Source: Bacillota bacterium
GTDB lineage: Bacteria > Bacillota > Clostridia > Lachnospirales > Cellulosilyticaceae
NCBI GenBank assembly: GCA_023457875.1
Contig: JAEXBC010000365.1
Coordinates: 1 to 6,126, forward strand
Direction: 5' to 3'
Length of the DNA stretch: 6,126 bases
Shown: piece by piece, positions 1 to 5,971 of the stretch
Numbering within the stretch: position 1 is the stretch's first letter
How the letters are laid out: every line of letters starts with the position of its first letter
Program-made: the position numbers and the translations under genes
The notes under the pieces: generated by a model
The model's input: only the letters and a program-made list of their open reading frames with translations
Databases searched by the model: none
Told to the model about the DNA's origin: nothing

Positions 1-34
1 ATTCTCTTGACTGAATGTAGGTAGCCTTAACCGT

Positions 35-83
35 TACATTAAGTAAACTCGACTCCATTTTGGTGTTGAGTTTGTACATTAAG
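35..83. repeat. Stem-loop bracketed by 9-bp direct repeats
   Basis: TACATTAAG occurs at 35-43 and again at 75-83. Between the two copies, 45-57 pairs with 61-73 in a 13-position stem (one G-T pair, one T-T mismatch) with a three-base loop. The arms begin AAACTC and end GAGTTT. A hairpin framed by short direct repeats can mark a mobile element end, a protein-binding site or part of a structured RNA; nothing here decides which. Confidence 0.5.
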
Positions 84-142
84 AAAAACTTTATCTTCTT
101 GTTCAACATGATTAACGCATAAAAACATATCATAAGTATCTT

Positions 143-166
143 AGCCAAGCCAAAATTGGCTTGGCT
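143..166 (+). terminator. Strong GC-rich hairpin, possible plus-strand terminator
   Basis: AGCCAAGCC (143-151) pairs perfectly with GGCTTGGCT (158-166) around AAAATT. On the plus strand GATTTCTTC follows, a moderately U-rich tail; on the minus strand there is none. No plus-strand gene is seen upstream within the window, so it may instead be a structural element of the palindrome-rich stretch. Confidence 0.4.
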
Positions 167-184
167 GATTTCTTCACTTAACAG

Positions 185-198
185 GGGGAATATTCCCC
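185..198. repeat. Perfect 14-bp palindrome GGGGAATATTCCCC
   Basis: The sequence is self-complementary with no spacer, so it suits a dimeric protein site better than an RNA hairpin, though a larger fold could include it. A related sequence lies at 300-313. Confidence 0.6.
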
Positions 199-299
199 TC
201 GTTGAACTTTGTATAGGAGATACATATTCAGATGCAAAAGGAGACTCTAGGGCATATTTCCAATGAATATACGTGCCATATATAAGAAGTTGTTGGTGT

Positions 300-313
300 G
301 GGGAACCTTCCCC
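300..313. repeat. Near-palindrome GGGGAACCTTCCCC, related to 185-198
   Basis: Both six-base arms match those of the palindrome at 185-198 except for one position next to the centre; only the central bases differ (CC in place of AT). The two sites are 115 bases apart and could pair with each other or bind the same protein. Confidence 0.55.
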
Positions 314-334
314 TATCCCTTTTCACATATAAAC

Positions 335-348
335 TTACTGGCCAGTAA
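335..348. repeat. Perfect 14-bp palindrome TTACTGGCCAGTAA
   Basis: This is a spacerless perfect palindrome of unrelated sequence, 21 bases beyond the second GGGGAA palindrome. It could be an operator-type site. No adjacent promoter or gene is evident to suggest what it would control. Confidence 0.5.
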
Positions 349-416
349 CTTACATCCCGCTGTCGCACAGTCATAACACTTTCTTGATTTATCTTATGCT
401 CCTATGCGTGTTGTTT

Positions 417-455
417 CTATAAAATAATAAGCCGGGCGGAAAATTATGCTCGGCT
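417..455 (-). terminator. Candidate terminator of the excisionase-like/59-aa operon
   Basis: An 8-base inverted repeat (430-437 with 448-455) encloses a 10-base AT-rich loop. Read on the minus strand it is AGCCGAGC...GCCCGGCT, with one internal A-C mismatch, followed by TTATTATTTTATAG, a good U-rich tail. On the plus strand the stem pairs fully (one G-U) but has no U tract, so the minus direction is more likely. It lies about 100 bases past the stop of the 59-aa gene. The 456-558 interval between them has only short, stop-interrupted frames. Confidence 0.5.
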
Positions 456-558
456 AAAATTCGATATAATGACTTTTGTTCTTATTGTGCCATCTATCCT
501 ATTCATTGAGTAGTAAGGCTATCCACTAAACCTACATCTTGTCGGTTTTGAATTTGTG

Positions 559-738
559 TTATGATTGATTTTCTTCTCTTTTTCTTTTGAGTTTTTCAAG
601 TTCTTCCTGGTCTATAAATGGTTCATACCCTAATGACTTTAAAGCCTTACCCCATGCTCTTCTAAAAAATGCATCAACTTCTTCTGTGTACTCTTCAATA
701 GGCCTGCCATTTATAAAACTACTGACTGTCCATTCCAT
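559..738 (-). CDS. Small hypothetical protein, 59 aa
   Basis: The frame runs from an ATG at 738 to a TAA at 561-559 and encodes 59 residues, starting MEWTVSSFINGRPIEEYTEE and ending in a charged helix (EELEKLKRKREE) that is Lys/Arg/Glu rich. Aromatic and charged residues alternate in the middle (VDAFFRRAWGKALKSLGYEP), so a compact helical fold is plausible. There is no signal peptide or membrane segment. A well-spaced SD, the short distance from the excisionase-like gene and a candidate terminator about 100 bases downstream argue that it is a real gene in a two-gene operon. I do not recognise the family. A role linked to the DNA-binding partner, such as helping recombination or regulation, is only a guess from position. 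Confidence 0.65.
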   Translation of the reverse strand: MEWTVSSFINGRPIEEYTEEVDAFFRRAWGKALKSLGYEPFIDQEELEKLKRKREENQS

Positions 739-745
739 ATATTAA

Positions 746-751
746 CCTCTT
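746..751 (-). promoter_or_regulatory. SD of the 59-aa gene
   Basis: On the minus strand AAGAGG sits 7 bases before the ATG at 738, within the 17-base gap after the excisionase-like gene. It is the same SD core as that gene's own site and is the main reason to accept the short frame downstream as a real gene. Confidence 0.65.
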
Positions 752-755
752 CCCC

Positions 756-1082
756 TTATTTTTTTCCTACTCTAAAATTATCGCTTTTGTAATTACTAAC
801 GTTTACCTTCTCTGTATTAACTACTTCTTGCTTTGCTGTATCACCTTTTCGCCACGCATCAGCTTCACTTCTTAAAAAATAAATTCCTCCCTTATCAGTA
901 TGTGGGATATTGTTAATGTTTTTATCTATCCAACTCACAGAAACACCCCAATATTCGGCCAGTTGCTTTTTATTAAGCCACTTATCGGTTGTCTGCTGTG
1001 CTACTGCTTCAGATATAAGTTCTCTTAAATCATTAACAATAGTTTTCTTTAAATCATCTAAAAAGCTTTCAATTATCCCCAT
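756..1082 (-). CDS. Small winged-helix DNA-binding protein, excisionase-like (HTH_17 type)
   Basis: A 108-aa protein. Residues 1-32 look like an amphipathic helix (MGIIESFLDDLKKTIVNDLR...), perhaps for dimerisation. Residues about 35-79 fit a MerR/excisionase-type HTH: WLNKKQLAEYWGVSVSWIDK as the helix-turn-helix, then NNIPHTDKGGIYFLR as the wing and SEADAWRKG as the closing helix. The tail (80-108) is polar and lysine-rich. Such proteins bind DNA at prophage attachment or control sites, as directionality factors for integrases or as small regulators. No integrase gene is visible beside it here. The start is supported by AAGAGG ending 5 bases before the ATG. A 59-aa gene follows 17 bases downstream, suggesting a two-gene unit. 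Position after a tape measure gene is odd, since distal tail genes are expected there. The DNA-binding fold is likely; the excisionase role is inference. Confidence 0.7.
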   Translation of the reverse strand: MGIIESFLDDLKKTIVNDLRELISEAVAQQTTDKWLNKKQLAEYWGVSVSWIDKNINNIPHTDKGGIYFLRSEADAWRKGDTAKQEVVNTEKVNVSNYKSDNFRVGKK

Positions 1083-1247
1083 CTAATCCTCTTTTCTTAA
1101 AGAAATTTAGTAATGATTTATTCTAATTTATCATGATGATTACCAGCAAAAAACTCCTTCTTGATCAGAATTATTAATATCTAATTCTATCCAAGAAAGA
1201 GCTATTTATTTCACAAGACTCTAGCTACCTTACACAATCCGTTTGTA
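1083..1247 (-). other. AT-rich gap after the tape measure gene, with an orphan SD
   Basis: The 165 bases between the tape measure stop and the next start hold no coding frame. A good SD (AAGGAG, 1159-1154 on the minus strand) is followed after four T bases by TTG, then a frame that stops after eight codons; the nearest ATG, further on, is also quickly stopped. A weak AT-only inverted repeat (1167-1173 with 1182-1188, AGAATTA/TAATTCT) lies beside it and has no convincing terminator tail. The orphan SD may be the relic of a lost downstream tail gene. Confidence 0.5.
1120..1149 (-). promoter_or_regulatory. Possible promoter for the excisionase-like gene
   Basis: On the minus strand TTGCTG (1149-1144) and TAGAAT (1125-1120) are separated by 18 bases, with transcription expected near 1113, about 30 bases before the ATG at 1082. 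The -10 matches consensus in 5 of 6 bases, but the -35 in only 3 of 6. In such AT-rich DNA this could arise by chance. A promoter here would make sense because the gap between the tape measure gene and the next gene is unusually long for a phage tail operon. Confidence 0.3.
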
Positions 1248-4200
1248 TTACTGTATACCTTTGGCCCTATTAAGCTTTTGAATATATGTCGTAAATTCAT
1301 TCATCAGCGTCTTTATATCGTTTGGATTTTTAATGATATTAGTTACACTCATGTTAGCATTAGTTGTATTATTGTTTGTGTTGTAACTAGAACTTGAATA
1401 GTTGTTGCTTGGTGCTACATTTGAAATAGTCTTAGATGCACTTGCCAAGGTAGATCCGCTTAAATTTGATTTTGCTATAGTCACACCATTTAAACCTGTA
1501 AGCAAAGCACTAAATCCCTGGTAGGCTTCCATCCTTACTTTCAAGCTATTTAAGAATGCTGATTCTCTTTGGTTGAGTTGCTCCTTTAGCATATCAGTTA
1601 TTTTTGTTTCAATTGAAGTTGACTCCTCAAGCATCTTGTTTTGTGTTTCTTTATAAGCATCTAGCTTTTCTTTCTCTAACTTTATTGCAATACTTGCTTC
1701 GTGTTTTGCCTGGTCTATTTTGTCTTGAAGAAGCTGCTTATCGCTCTTTAATTGCTGCTCCCGCGTATACTCTCGTTTTCCTTGTTGTGTTTCATTAAGT
1801 TCTTCCGCAAGCTTCTCAAACTCTTCTTGCGTTCTAACATTTTTCATTCTATCTTCAAGGTCTGCTATCTTATCGTCATACTCTTTTTGCTTTTCAAGTT
1901 CGACCTCTTTGTCGTATTCAGCTTGCAAGGCGTCCATCTTATCCTGATAAGCTTCTATTTTAGCATCACGTTCATCTTCAATTTTCTTGATAGCATCTTG
2001 ATACTCTTTTTCTTTTGCCTTAATATTTTCATCTACAGTCTTTTTTACTGCTTCCCTTTTTTGTTCTTCAAGTTCTTTTGTTTGCTCGGCAAGTTCCTTG
2101 TCTACTCTGTAGATTTCTTTGGCCATTTCCTTCTTATACTCTGCAGACTCTTTGGTGTACTCTGCAATGCGCTCATAAGCCTTTTTCTCTTCTTCCAAAG
2201 ACAATCTACCATAATACTTTTCTTGCTCAATCCAAGCCTTTGAGTGCTCTATTTTGGTATCTAGCAACTTGCTTGTAATCTCTGCCTTTTGGTACTCATT
2301 ATAACTATACTTACTAAGTCCATCTTCATACATGGCTATTTCATCATCATATGAAAGCTTATTAAGGCTTCTTTTTCTCTCCATAATGTCAAGCCAATTG
2401 TTGTACATATACTCTTCAATTTCCACCTTATTTTCAGCTGTGCCAGCATATTTCTTCTGAATAGCTTCTAACTCACTTTGTTCATTTGAAATAGCTATCT
2501 CACCTATTTTGCGCCTACGCTCAAAGTTTTCTAAGGCTTCTTTGAATGGATCCTTACTTTTTGCACTAGAGGAACTATTAGAACCAGGAGTTCCTTTTCC
2601 TCCTTGATCAACACCTATGTCTAAGGTAACACCCTCAACCTTTTTAATGAACTCTTCTATGCTTGCCATATCTTTAGTAGCTTGATTAGATTGTACCTGG
2701 TATGAGATAACTTGTGTTGCTATATCACTAGGAACGTACTGCCTAATGGCATCATATTCAGTTCTGATTGTGTTAAGTACTGCCAAGGTCGTTTCTTTCT
2801 GCGCCTTAACGCGTTCTAGTCCTCCCTCTGCCCACAATTTAACTAAATCCTTATTTGCATTCCCTAAGTTAGTTAAAGCAACTATCTCATCATTGCACAT
2901 ATCCACATTAAGCTTTTCAGCATTAGAGACTTCATCTCTAGTGAATATTTCACTTCCTAAAATCTCAATTAATTGTTTTTTGGTATCCGCCAAGTCCTTA
3001 GATTGTTGTTCATCCCTTGATTCGATAGCACTTAATTCTTGATAATCCGATATAAGTATTTCTAATTTATCGGCTTTATCTAGGAGTACGTTTGCTTCAT
3101 CATTAATAGCTGCTACATTGGAATCAGTAATTTTTGTTTGTAGCTCCTTCTCCTGGTTGGCTCTTTCCAATGCACTTGTATAAACTTCTAATTTCTTTTT
3201 GGCAGCATCATAGGAACCGTATGAGTCTTGTAAAGCTTCATTTGCATCTTCTTGCGCATTAAACAACGTTTTTTCTTGCTCTGATAATTGCGCTATAGAT
3301 GTTTCCAAGTCTTTGATATGAGCGTTTAGCTTGCTATAATCTCCCCCAAATTCATCTATTGAGCTACTGTCATAGCTTAATCTATTTAGCTCATCTGTTA
3401 ATGCCTTTTTCTTTTTAAGTATCTCTTCTTCTTTTGATACTGCTTCCTCATATGCCTTTATTTCATATTCAAGCACATTCTTTTCTTTTGTTTTATCTTC
3501 AACATCACTTTGTGCTATTCCGTCTAATTGTATCTTCCTAGCTTCTTCTAGTGTCTCGTTTAAAGCCTTCTGATGCTCCCTAGCTTCCTCTGTAGACTTA
3601 TTCCATAAAACCATACCTGCAACAATGCCACCTATTGCTAAAGTCCAAGGTGTAGCTATGGCAAGACCTGCCTTTAAGGCTGGAAGTAATCCACCTGCAC
3701 CTACTACCGCTGCAGACGCTTTACTTACAATACCTACTAATGAACCACCTAGTTTAAGTATTCCACCTAAACCACTAGCTAAAGGACCCACTAAAGCAAT
3801 GATACCCGCTGATGAAAGTATTAACCTTTTAGTCTCATCATTCATATCTTTAAAACCTTCTGCCCATCCTTTTAACACCACTATACCTTCCTTAAGGAAT
3901 GGGAGCAGTGTCTCCCCTAATTCTACCCCTACCTCTGTCAAATCCCTTCTAAGTGACTCAAACTCTTGGCTAGTTGTGTTATACAAAGTACTATTTATGT
4001 TTTCCATGATACCACTTGTATTATCAAACTCACCATTGATATTAGTAAGTGCCTTTACTGCATCTGCTCCCATATCTTCCCACATGGTACCAAATAAATT
4101 AACACCTACAGTATTGAGCTTTACCTTATCGCTAGTTGAATCCATTGCTTTAACTATCTTAACAAAGGCTTGTTGTGCTGCTGTTCCACCTGTTGCAAAG

Positions 4201-5474
4201 GCTTGTTGCATTTCATTAGCGTCTAGATTTAGCAAGCTAAAGGCTTCTACGCTTGTTTTGCTTCCATCTTGCGCCCTGATGCCAAATTCTTTAACGGCAT
4301 CACCTAGCTTATCAATATCGAATACACCTGATGCAGCGCCATTAGAGAACATATTGAACATCTCTTCGGCATTAAAGCCTAATTGTTTAAAATGCACCGA
4401 ATACTCATTGATAGAATCCAAGAGATTTCCGTTTTTATCTAGTCCTCCCTGGGATGCTTTGGCTATTAAGTCAAAAGACTGCTCACTACTAAGTCCAAAC
4501 TGTTCCATCATCATTTTTGCTGTTCTAGTTGATTCTAATACGTCATACTCAAACGTATCTCTAAGTATTAAAGCATCATTGGTAAAGCTTTTAAGAGAAT
4601 CACCAGTAAGCTTCGTTTGCTTATTTACTTCTGCCACTGATGTAGCTAGATCGTCAAACCCTTCACCCATATTATTATCATATAGGTCCTGTACTACATT
4701 CTTAAAGCTTTCTATTTCTTCGGTTGTAGCACCTGTTTGTGCTGCTAACTTAGCTATTGCATCCTCATAAGTCATAGTTGCTAAAGTAGTAGCTGCTCCA
4801 ATTGCAGCTATAGGAGCGCTTACATTCTTGGTCATAGTACTTCCAAACTTATCAAGCTTATTCCCTGCAGTCGTTAATCTGTTTGATATATCACCTAAAG
4901 TATCAGATAATGCCTGCCAGCTTGATTCTTGTCTTGCTATTGCTGCATTAGTACCTTCAAGCTCTGCTTCCATATTTCTTAATGCTGCTTGGCTATGATT
5001 AAGCCTAGTTTGAGCGTTAGCAAGTGCAGTATTATTACTTGCAAGCCTAGTCTCATTTCTTCCGTATTGCTGTTCTAGCCTTTTATATGCTTCTGCTAGA
5101 GCCTTAGCCTGTTCAGAATCTTCACCATGAAGTCTTATAGCTTCCTCGTATTGGCTTTTGTTACCTGCCATAGCTTCTCTAAGTTCATTCTGTTTATTGG
5201 CTGTGCTTGTATAGGCTGTTTCTGCCCTTCTAAGTGCTTCTTTAAGGTTGCCTACAATCTGTGATTGTATGTTCATCTGCTTTCCAAGGTTATCTGATTT
5301 AGCTTTCATACCTTCTAGACTATCAGAAAACCCTTTCACACCTGCTTGCGCAAGTGTAAATTCACTCTTAACCTCTTTTAATTGTGCTGACAAGCCTTTC
5401 ATGCCCTTTTTTAGAGAGGCATCTTCCATGTCTGCTCTAACCGATAATCCTTGAATTTCTGCTTGATCTGACAT
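1248..5474 (-). CDS. Phage tail tape measure protein, TP901 family
   Basis: A 1408-aa protein that sets tail length and later helps DNA pass through the host envelope. Residues about 20-190 are an Ala/Glu/Lys/Gln-rich coiled coil. Residues about 225-545 form the TP901-type core, seen in LATMTYEDAIAKLAAQTGAT, the FGLSSEQSFDLIAKASQGG segment and ETLLPFLKEGIVVL. Residues about 551-625 are a Gly/Ala-rich hydrophobic stretch with two or three possible membrane-spanning helices, usual in these proteins. Residues about 626-945 are again largely coiled coil. A GGKGTPGSNSSSSAKSK linker at about 958-974 leads to a very highly charged coiled coil (about 976-1320). A Ser/Asn-rich tract (about 1337-1375) precedes a short C-terminal helix. 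I see no lysozyme or peptidase motif. By the common rule of about 0.15 nm per residue, the tail would be near 200 nm if the protein is unprocessed. The start is fixed by the SD at 5484-5490. The reading frame is intact throughout, with no sign of decay. Long plus-strand open frames inside it are shadows. Confidence 0.95.
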   Translation of the reverse strand: MSDQAEIQGLSVRADMEDASLKKGMKGLSAQLKEVKSEFTLAQAGVKGFSDSLEGMKAKSDNLGKQMNIQSQIVGNLKEALRRAETAYTSTANKQNELREAMAGNKSQYEEAIRLHGEDSEQAKALAEAYKRLEQQYGRNETRLASNNTALANAQTRLNHSQAALRNMEAELEGTNAAIARQESSWQALSDTLGDISNRLTTAGNKLDKFGSTMTKNVSAPIAAIGAATTLATMTYEDAIAKLAAQTGATTEEIESFKNVVQDLYDNNMGEGFDDLATSVAEVNKQTKLTGDSLKSFTNDALILRDTFEYDVLESTRTAKMMMEQFGLSSEQSFDLIAKASQGGLDKNGNLLDSINEYSVHFKQLGFNAEEMFNMFSNGAASGVFDIDKLGDAVKEFGIRAQDGSKTSVEAFSLLNLDANEMQQAFATGGTAAQQAFVKIVKAMDSTSDKVKLNTVGVNLFGTMWEDMGADAVKALTNINGEFDNTSGIMENINSTLYNTTSQEFESLRRDLTEVGVELGETLLPFLKEGIVVLKGWAEGFKDMNDETKRLILSSAGIIALVGPLASGLGGILKLGGSLVGIVSKASAAVVGAGGLLPALKAGLAIATPWTLAIGGIVAGMVLWNKSTEEAREHQKALNETLEEARKIQLDGIAQSDVEDKTKEKNVLEYEIKAYEEAVSKEEEILKKKKALTDELNRLSYDSSSIDEFGGDYSKLNAHIKDLETSIAQLSEQEKTLFNAQEDANEALQDSYGSYDAAKKKLEVYTSALERANQEKELQTKITDSNVAAINDEANVLLDKADKLEILISDYQELSAIESRDEQQSKDLADTKKQLIEILGSEIFTRDEVSNAEKLNVDMCNDEIVALTNLGNANKDLVKLWAEGGLERVKAQKETTLAVLNTIRTEYDAIRQYVPSDIATQVISYQVQSNQATKDMASIEEFIKKVEGVTLDIGVDQGGKGTPGSNSSSSAKSKDPFKEALENFERRRKIGEIAISNEQSELEAIQKKYAGTAENKVEIEEYMYNNWLDIMERKRSLNKLSYDDEIAMYEDGLSKYSYNEYQKAEITSKLLDTKIEHSKAWIEQEKYYGRLSLEEEKKAYERIAEYTKESAEYKKEMAKEIYRVDKELAEQTKELEEQKREAVKKTVDENIKAKEKEYQDAIKKIEDERDAKIEAYQDKMDALQAEYDKEVELEKQKEYDDKIADLEDRMKNVRTQEEFEKLAEELNETQQGKREYTREQQLKSDKQLLQDKIDQAKHEASIAIKLEKEKLDAYKETQNKMLEESTSIETKITDMLKEQLNQRESAFLNSLKVRMEAYQGFSALLTGLNGVTIAKSNLSGSTLASASKTISNVAPSNNYSSSSYNTNNNTTNANMSVTNIIKNPNDIKTLMNEFTTYIQKLNRAKGIQ

Positions 5475-5475
5475 A

Positions 5476-5853
5476 CTACTTCACCACCTTGTCGTACAAG
5501 TTAGATGCTACTACTAATAATCTATCTGACTTATCTTGCTCCCCATTAAAAGAAAGCTGACATCCGCACGCCATAAACAGAACACTTATTAAGCTTTGAA
5601 GTTCTGTAGGCTCAACCCCAAAAACTACATCTTGATATGTAAATTGTTCATTGAAGAACTCAACTATAAAAAGCACTAACTCATGTAATAATTCATCTTG
5701 ATTCAGTTCACCGGCAAGCATTTTTTCATTAAGTACAAAAGCTTTCTCACAGCTATTTTCATTTATATTTGAAATTCTGTACTCTTTTTTCTTGCTTGCA
5801 TCTTTATCAAATAATGTAATCCCTAAATATAATTCCTCTTGTTTATTCATCAT
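5476..5853 (-). CDS. Phage tail assembly chaperone (gpG-like, Phage_TAC_12 type)
   Basis: A 125-aa cytosolic protein with no signal peptide or membrane segment. Its middle, about residues 52-92, has an acidic helical segment followed by FFNEQFTYQDV and a VEPTEL turn. This pattern (N-QFT-aspartate, then G-V-(D/E)-x-x-(D/E)-L) is typical of the small tail chaperones encoded just before tape measure genes in Firmicutes siphoviruses. These proteins coat the tape measure protein and recruit tail tube subunits during assembly; they are not part of the finished virion. The gene's place directly before the tape measure gene, one base from its ATG, supports the call. In many phages a programmed frameshift makes a longer gpGT form from a second overlapping frame. 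Here there is no room for one: the -1 frame is closed by a TAA near the end of the gene and the +1 frame by a TGA at 5483-5481. The family assignment rests on motif and context and is not a database match. Confidence 0.8.
   Translation of the reverse strand: MMNKQEELYLGITLFDKDASKKKEYRISNINENSCEKAFVLNEKMLAGELNQDELLHELVLFIVEFFNEQFTYQDVVFGVEPTELQSLISVLFMACGCQLSFNGEQDKSDRLLVVASNLYDKVVK
5484..5490 (-). promoter_or_regulatory. SD of the tape measure gene, inside the chaperone coding sequence
   Basis: On the minus strand AAGGTGG lies 9 bases before the ATG at 5474, within the last codons of the chaperone gene. The chaperone stop TAG (5478-5476) is one base before that ATG, so the two genes are probably translationally coupled. 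A TGA in the tape measure frame at 5483-5481 rules out a longer start and a chaperone-tape measure fusion by simple frame extension. Confidence 0.7.
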
Positions 5854-5860
5854 TTCGCTT

Positions 5861-5867
5861 TCCTCCT
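5861..5867 (-). promoter_or_regulatory. Strong SD of the tail chaperone gene
   Basis: On the minus strand this reads AGGAGGA, 7 bases before the first ATG (5853) and 10 before the second (5850). Both starts are acceptable and differ by one methionine. The TAG stop of the overlapping short frame 5866-6024 shares its last bases with this SD, an arrangement that would allow translational coupling if that frame is real. Confidence 0.8.
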
Positions 5868-5875
5868 AGTATTTA

Positions 5876-5903
5876 AAAGGCTTAGTTACTACACTAAGCC
5901 TTT
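5876..5903 (-). terminator. Hairpin terminator or attenuator between the upstream gene and the tail chaperone
   Basis: A perfect 11-bp inverted repeat (5876-5886 with 5893-5903) encloses a 6-base loop. On the minus strand the stem core is GGCTTAG/CTAAGCC, with A bases before it and TTTTAAAT after it, as in a Rho-independent terminator. The stem ends only 8 bases before the SD of the chaperone gene, so no promoter fits between them. The chaperone and tape measure genes would then depend on read-through. Such a site would lower their expression relative to a highly expressed structural gene upstream. The U tract is short and partly inside the stem, so partial termination is more likely than complete. 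Confidence 0.6.
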
Positions 5904-5971
5904 GCCTATGAAATTTTGTTATTTGTATAAGGTACTTAACAAACATACCTATAATTATTGAACCACCTTCA

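Larger units (their letters stand above)
1..416. other. Palindrome-rich stretch without a supported gene
   Basis: No frame here has a start with an SD. The minus strand is open from 322 to the window edge (stop TGA at 325-323), but its first ATG is only at 133 and lacks an SD; two internal ATG codons (133 and 109) could begin a gene running off the left edge. The plus strand is open over about 126-263 up to a TGA at 264. Five hairpins or palindromes are crowded into this stretch and listed separately. The pattern fits structured RNA or repeated intergenic DNA more than a protein gene. I recognise no tRNA, rRNA, riboswitch or CRISPR repeat. Confidence 0.5.

Noticed and set aside
1..133. Minus-strand start at 133 (MICFYALIMLNKKIKFF...) running off the left edge as a possible gene
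   Set aside because: There is no SD before the ATG at 133 or at 109, and the frame continues open far upstream through hairpins, so it is not reported as a gene; the left flank would decide it.
231..284. Plus-strand 17-codon frame (ATG at 231) with GGAG upstream
   Set aside because: Too short, with the SD about 12 bases away, and inside the palindrome-rich stretch.
456..558. Short minus-strand frames between the 59-aa gene and its terminator, for example MNRIDGTIRTK...
   Set aside because: The best is about 20 codons, ends inside the terminator stem and has no SD.
1604..2278. Overlapping plus-strand open frames of 64, 163 and 66 codons, Phe/Leu-rich and resembling membrane proteins
   Set aside because: These are shadows of the Lys/Glu-rich coiled coil on the other strand; AAA, GAA and AAG codons read in reverse give Phe and Leu.
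2746..3042. Plus-strand 98-codon open frame
   Set aside because: Antisense shadow of the tape measure gene, with no gene-like start or domain.
3625..4770. Plus-strand 381-codon open frame opposite the tape measure gene
   Set aside because: It lies wholly antisense to a well-supported gene, its Ser/Pro/Ala-rich low-complexity product mirrors the tape measure codons, and it has no convincing SD or context.
5248..5454. Plus-strand 68-codon open frame
   Set aside because: Antisense to the N-terminal coiled coil of the tape measure protein; no independent support.
5453..5500. Possible programmed frameshift from the chaperone into the tape measure gene
   Set aside because: TGA at 5483-5481 closes the tape measure frame just upstream of its ATG, and no slippery heptamer is present.
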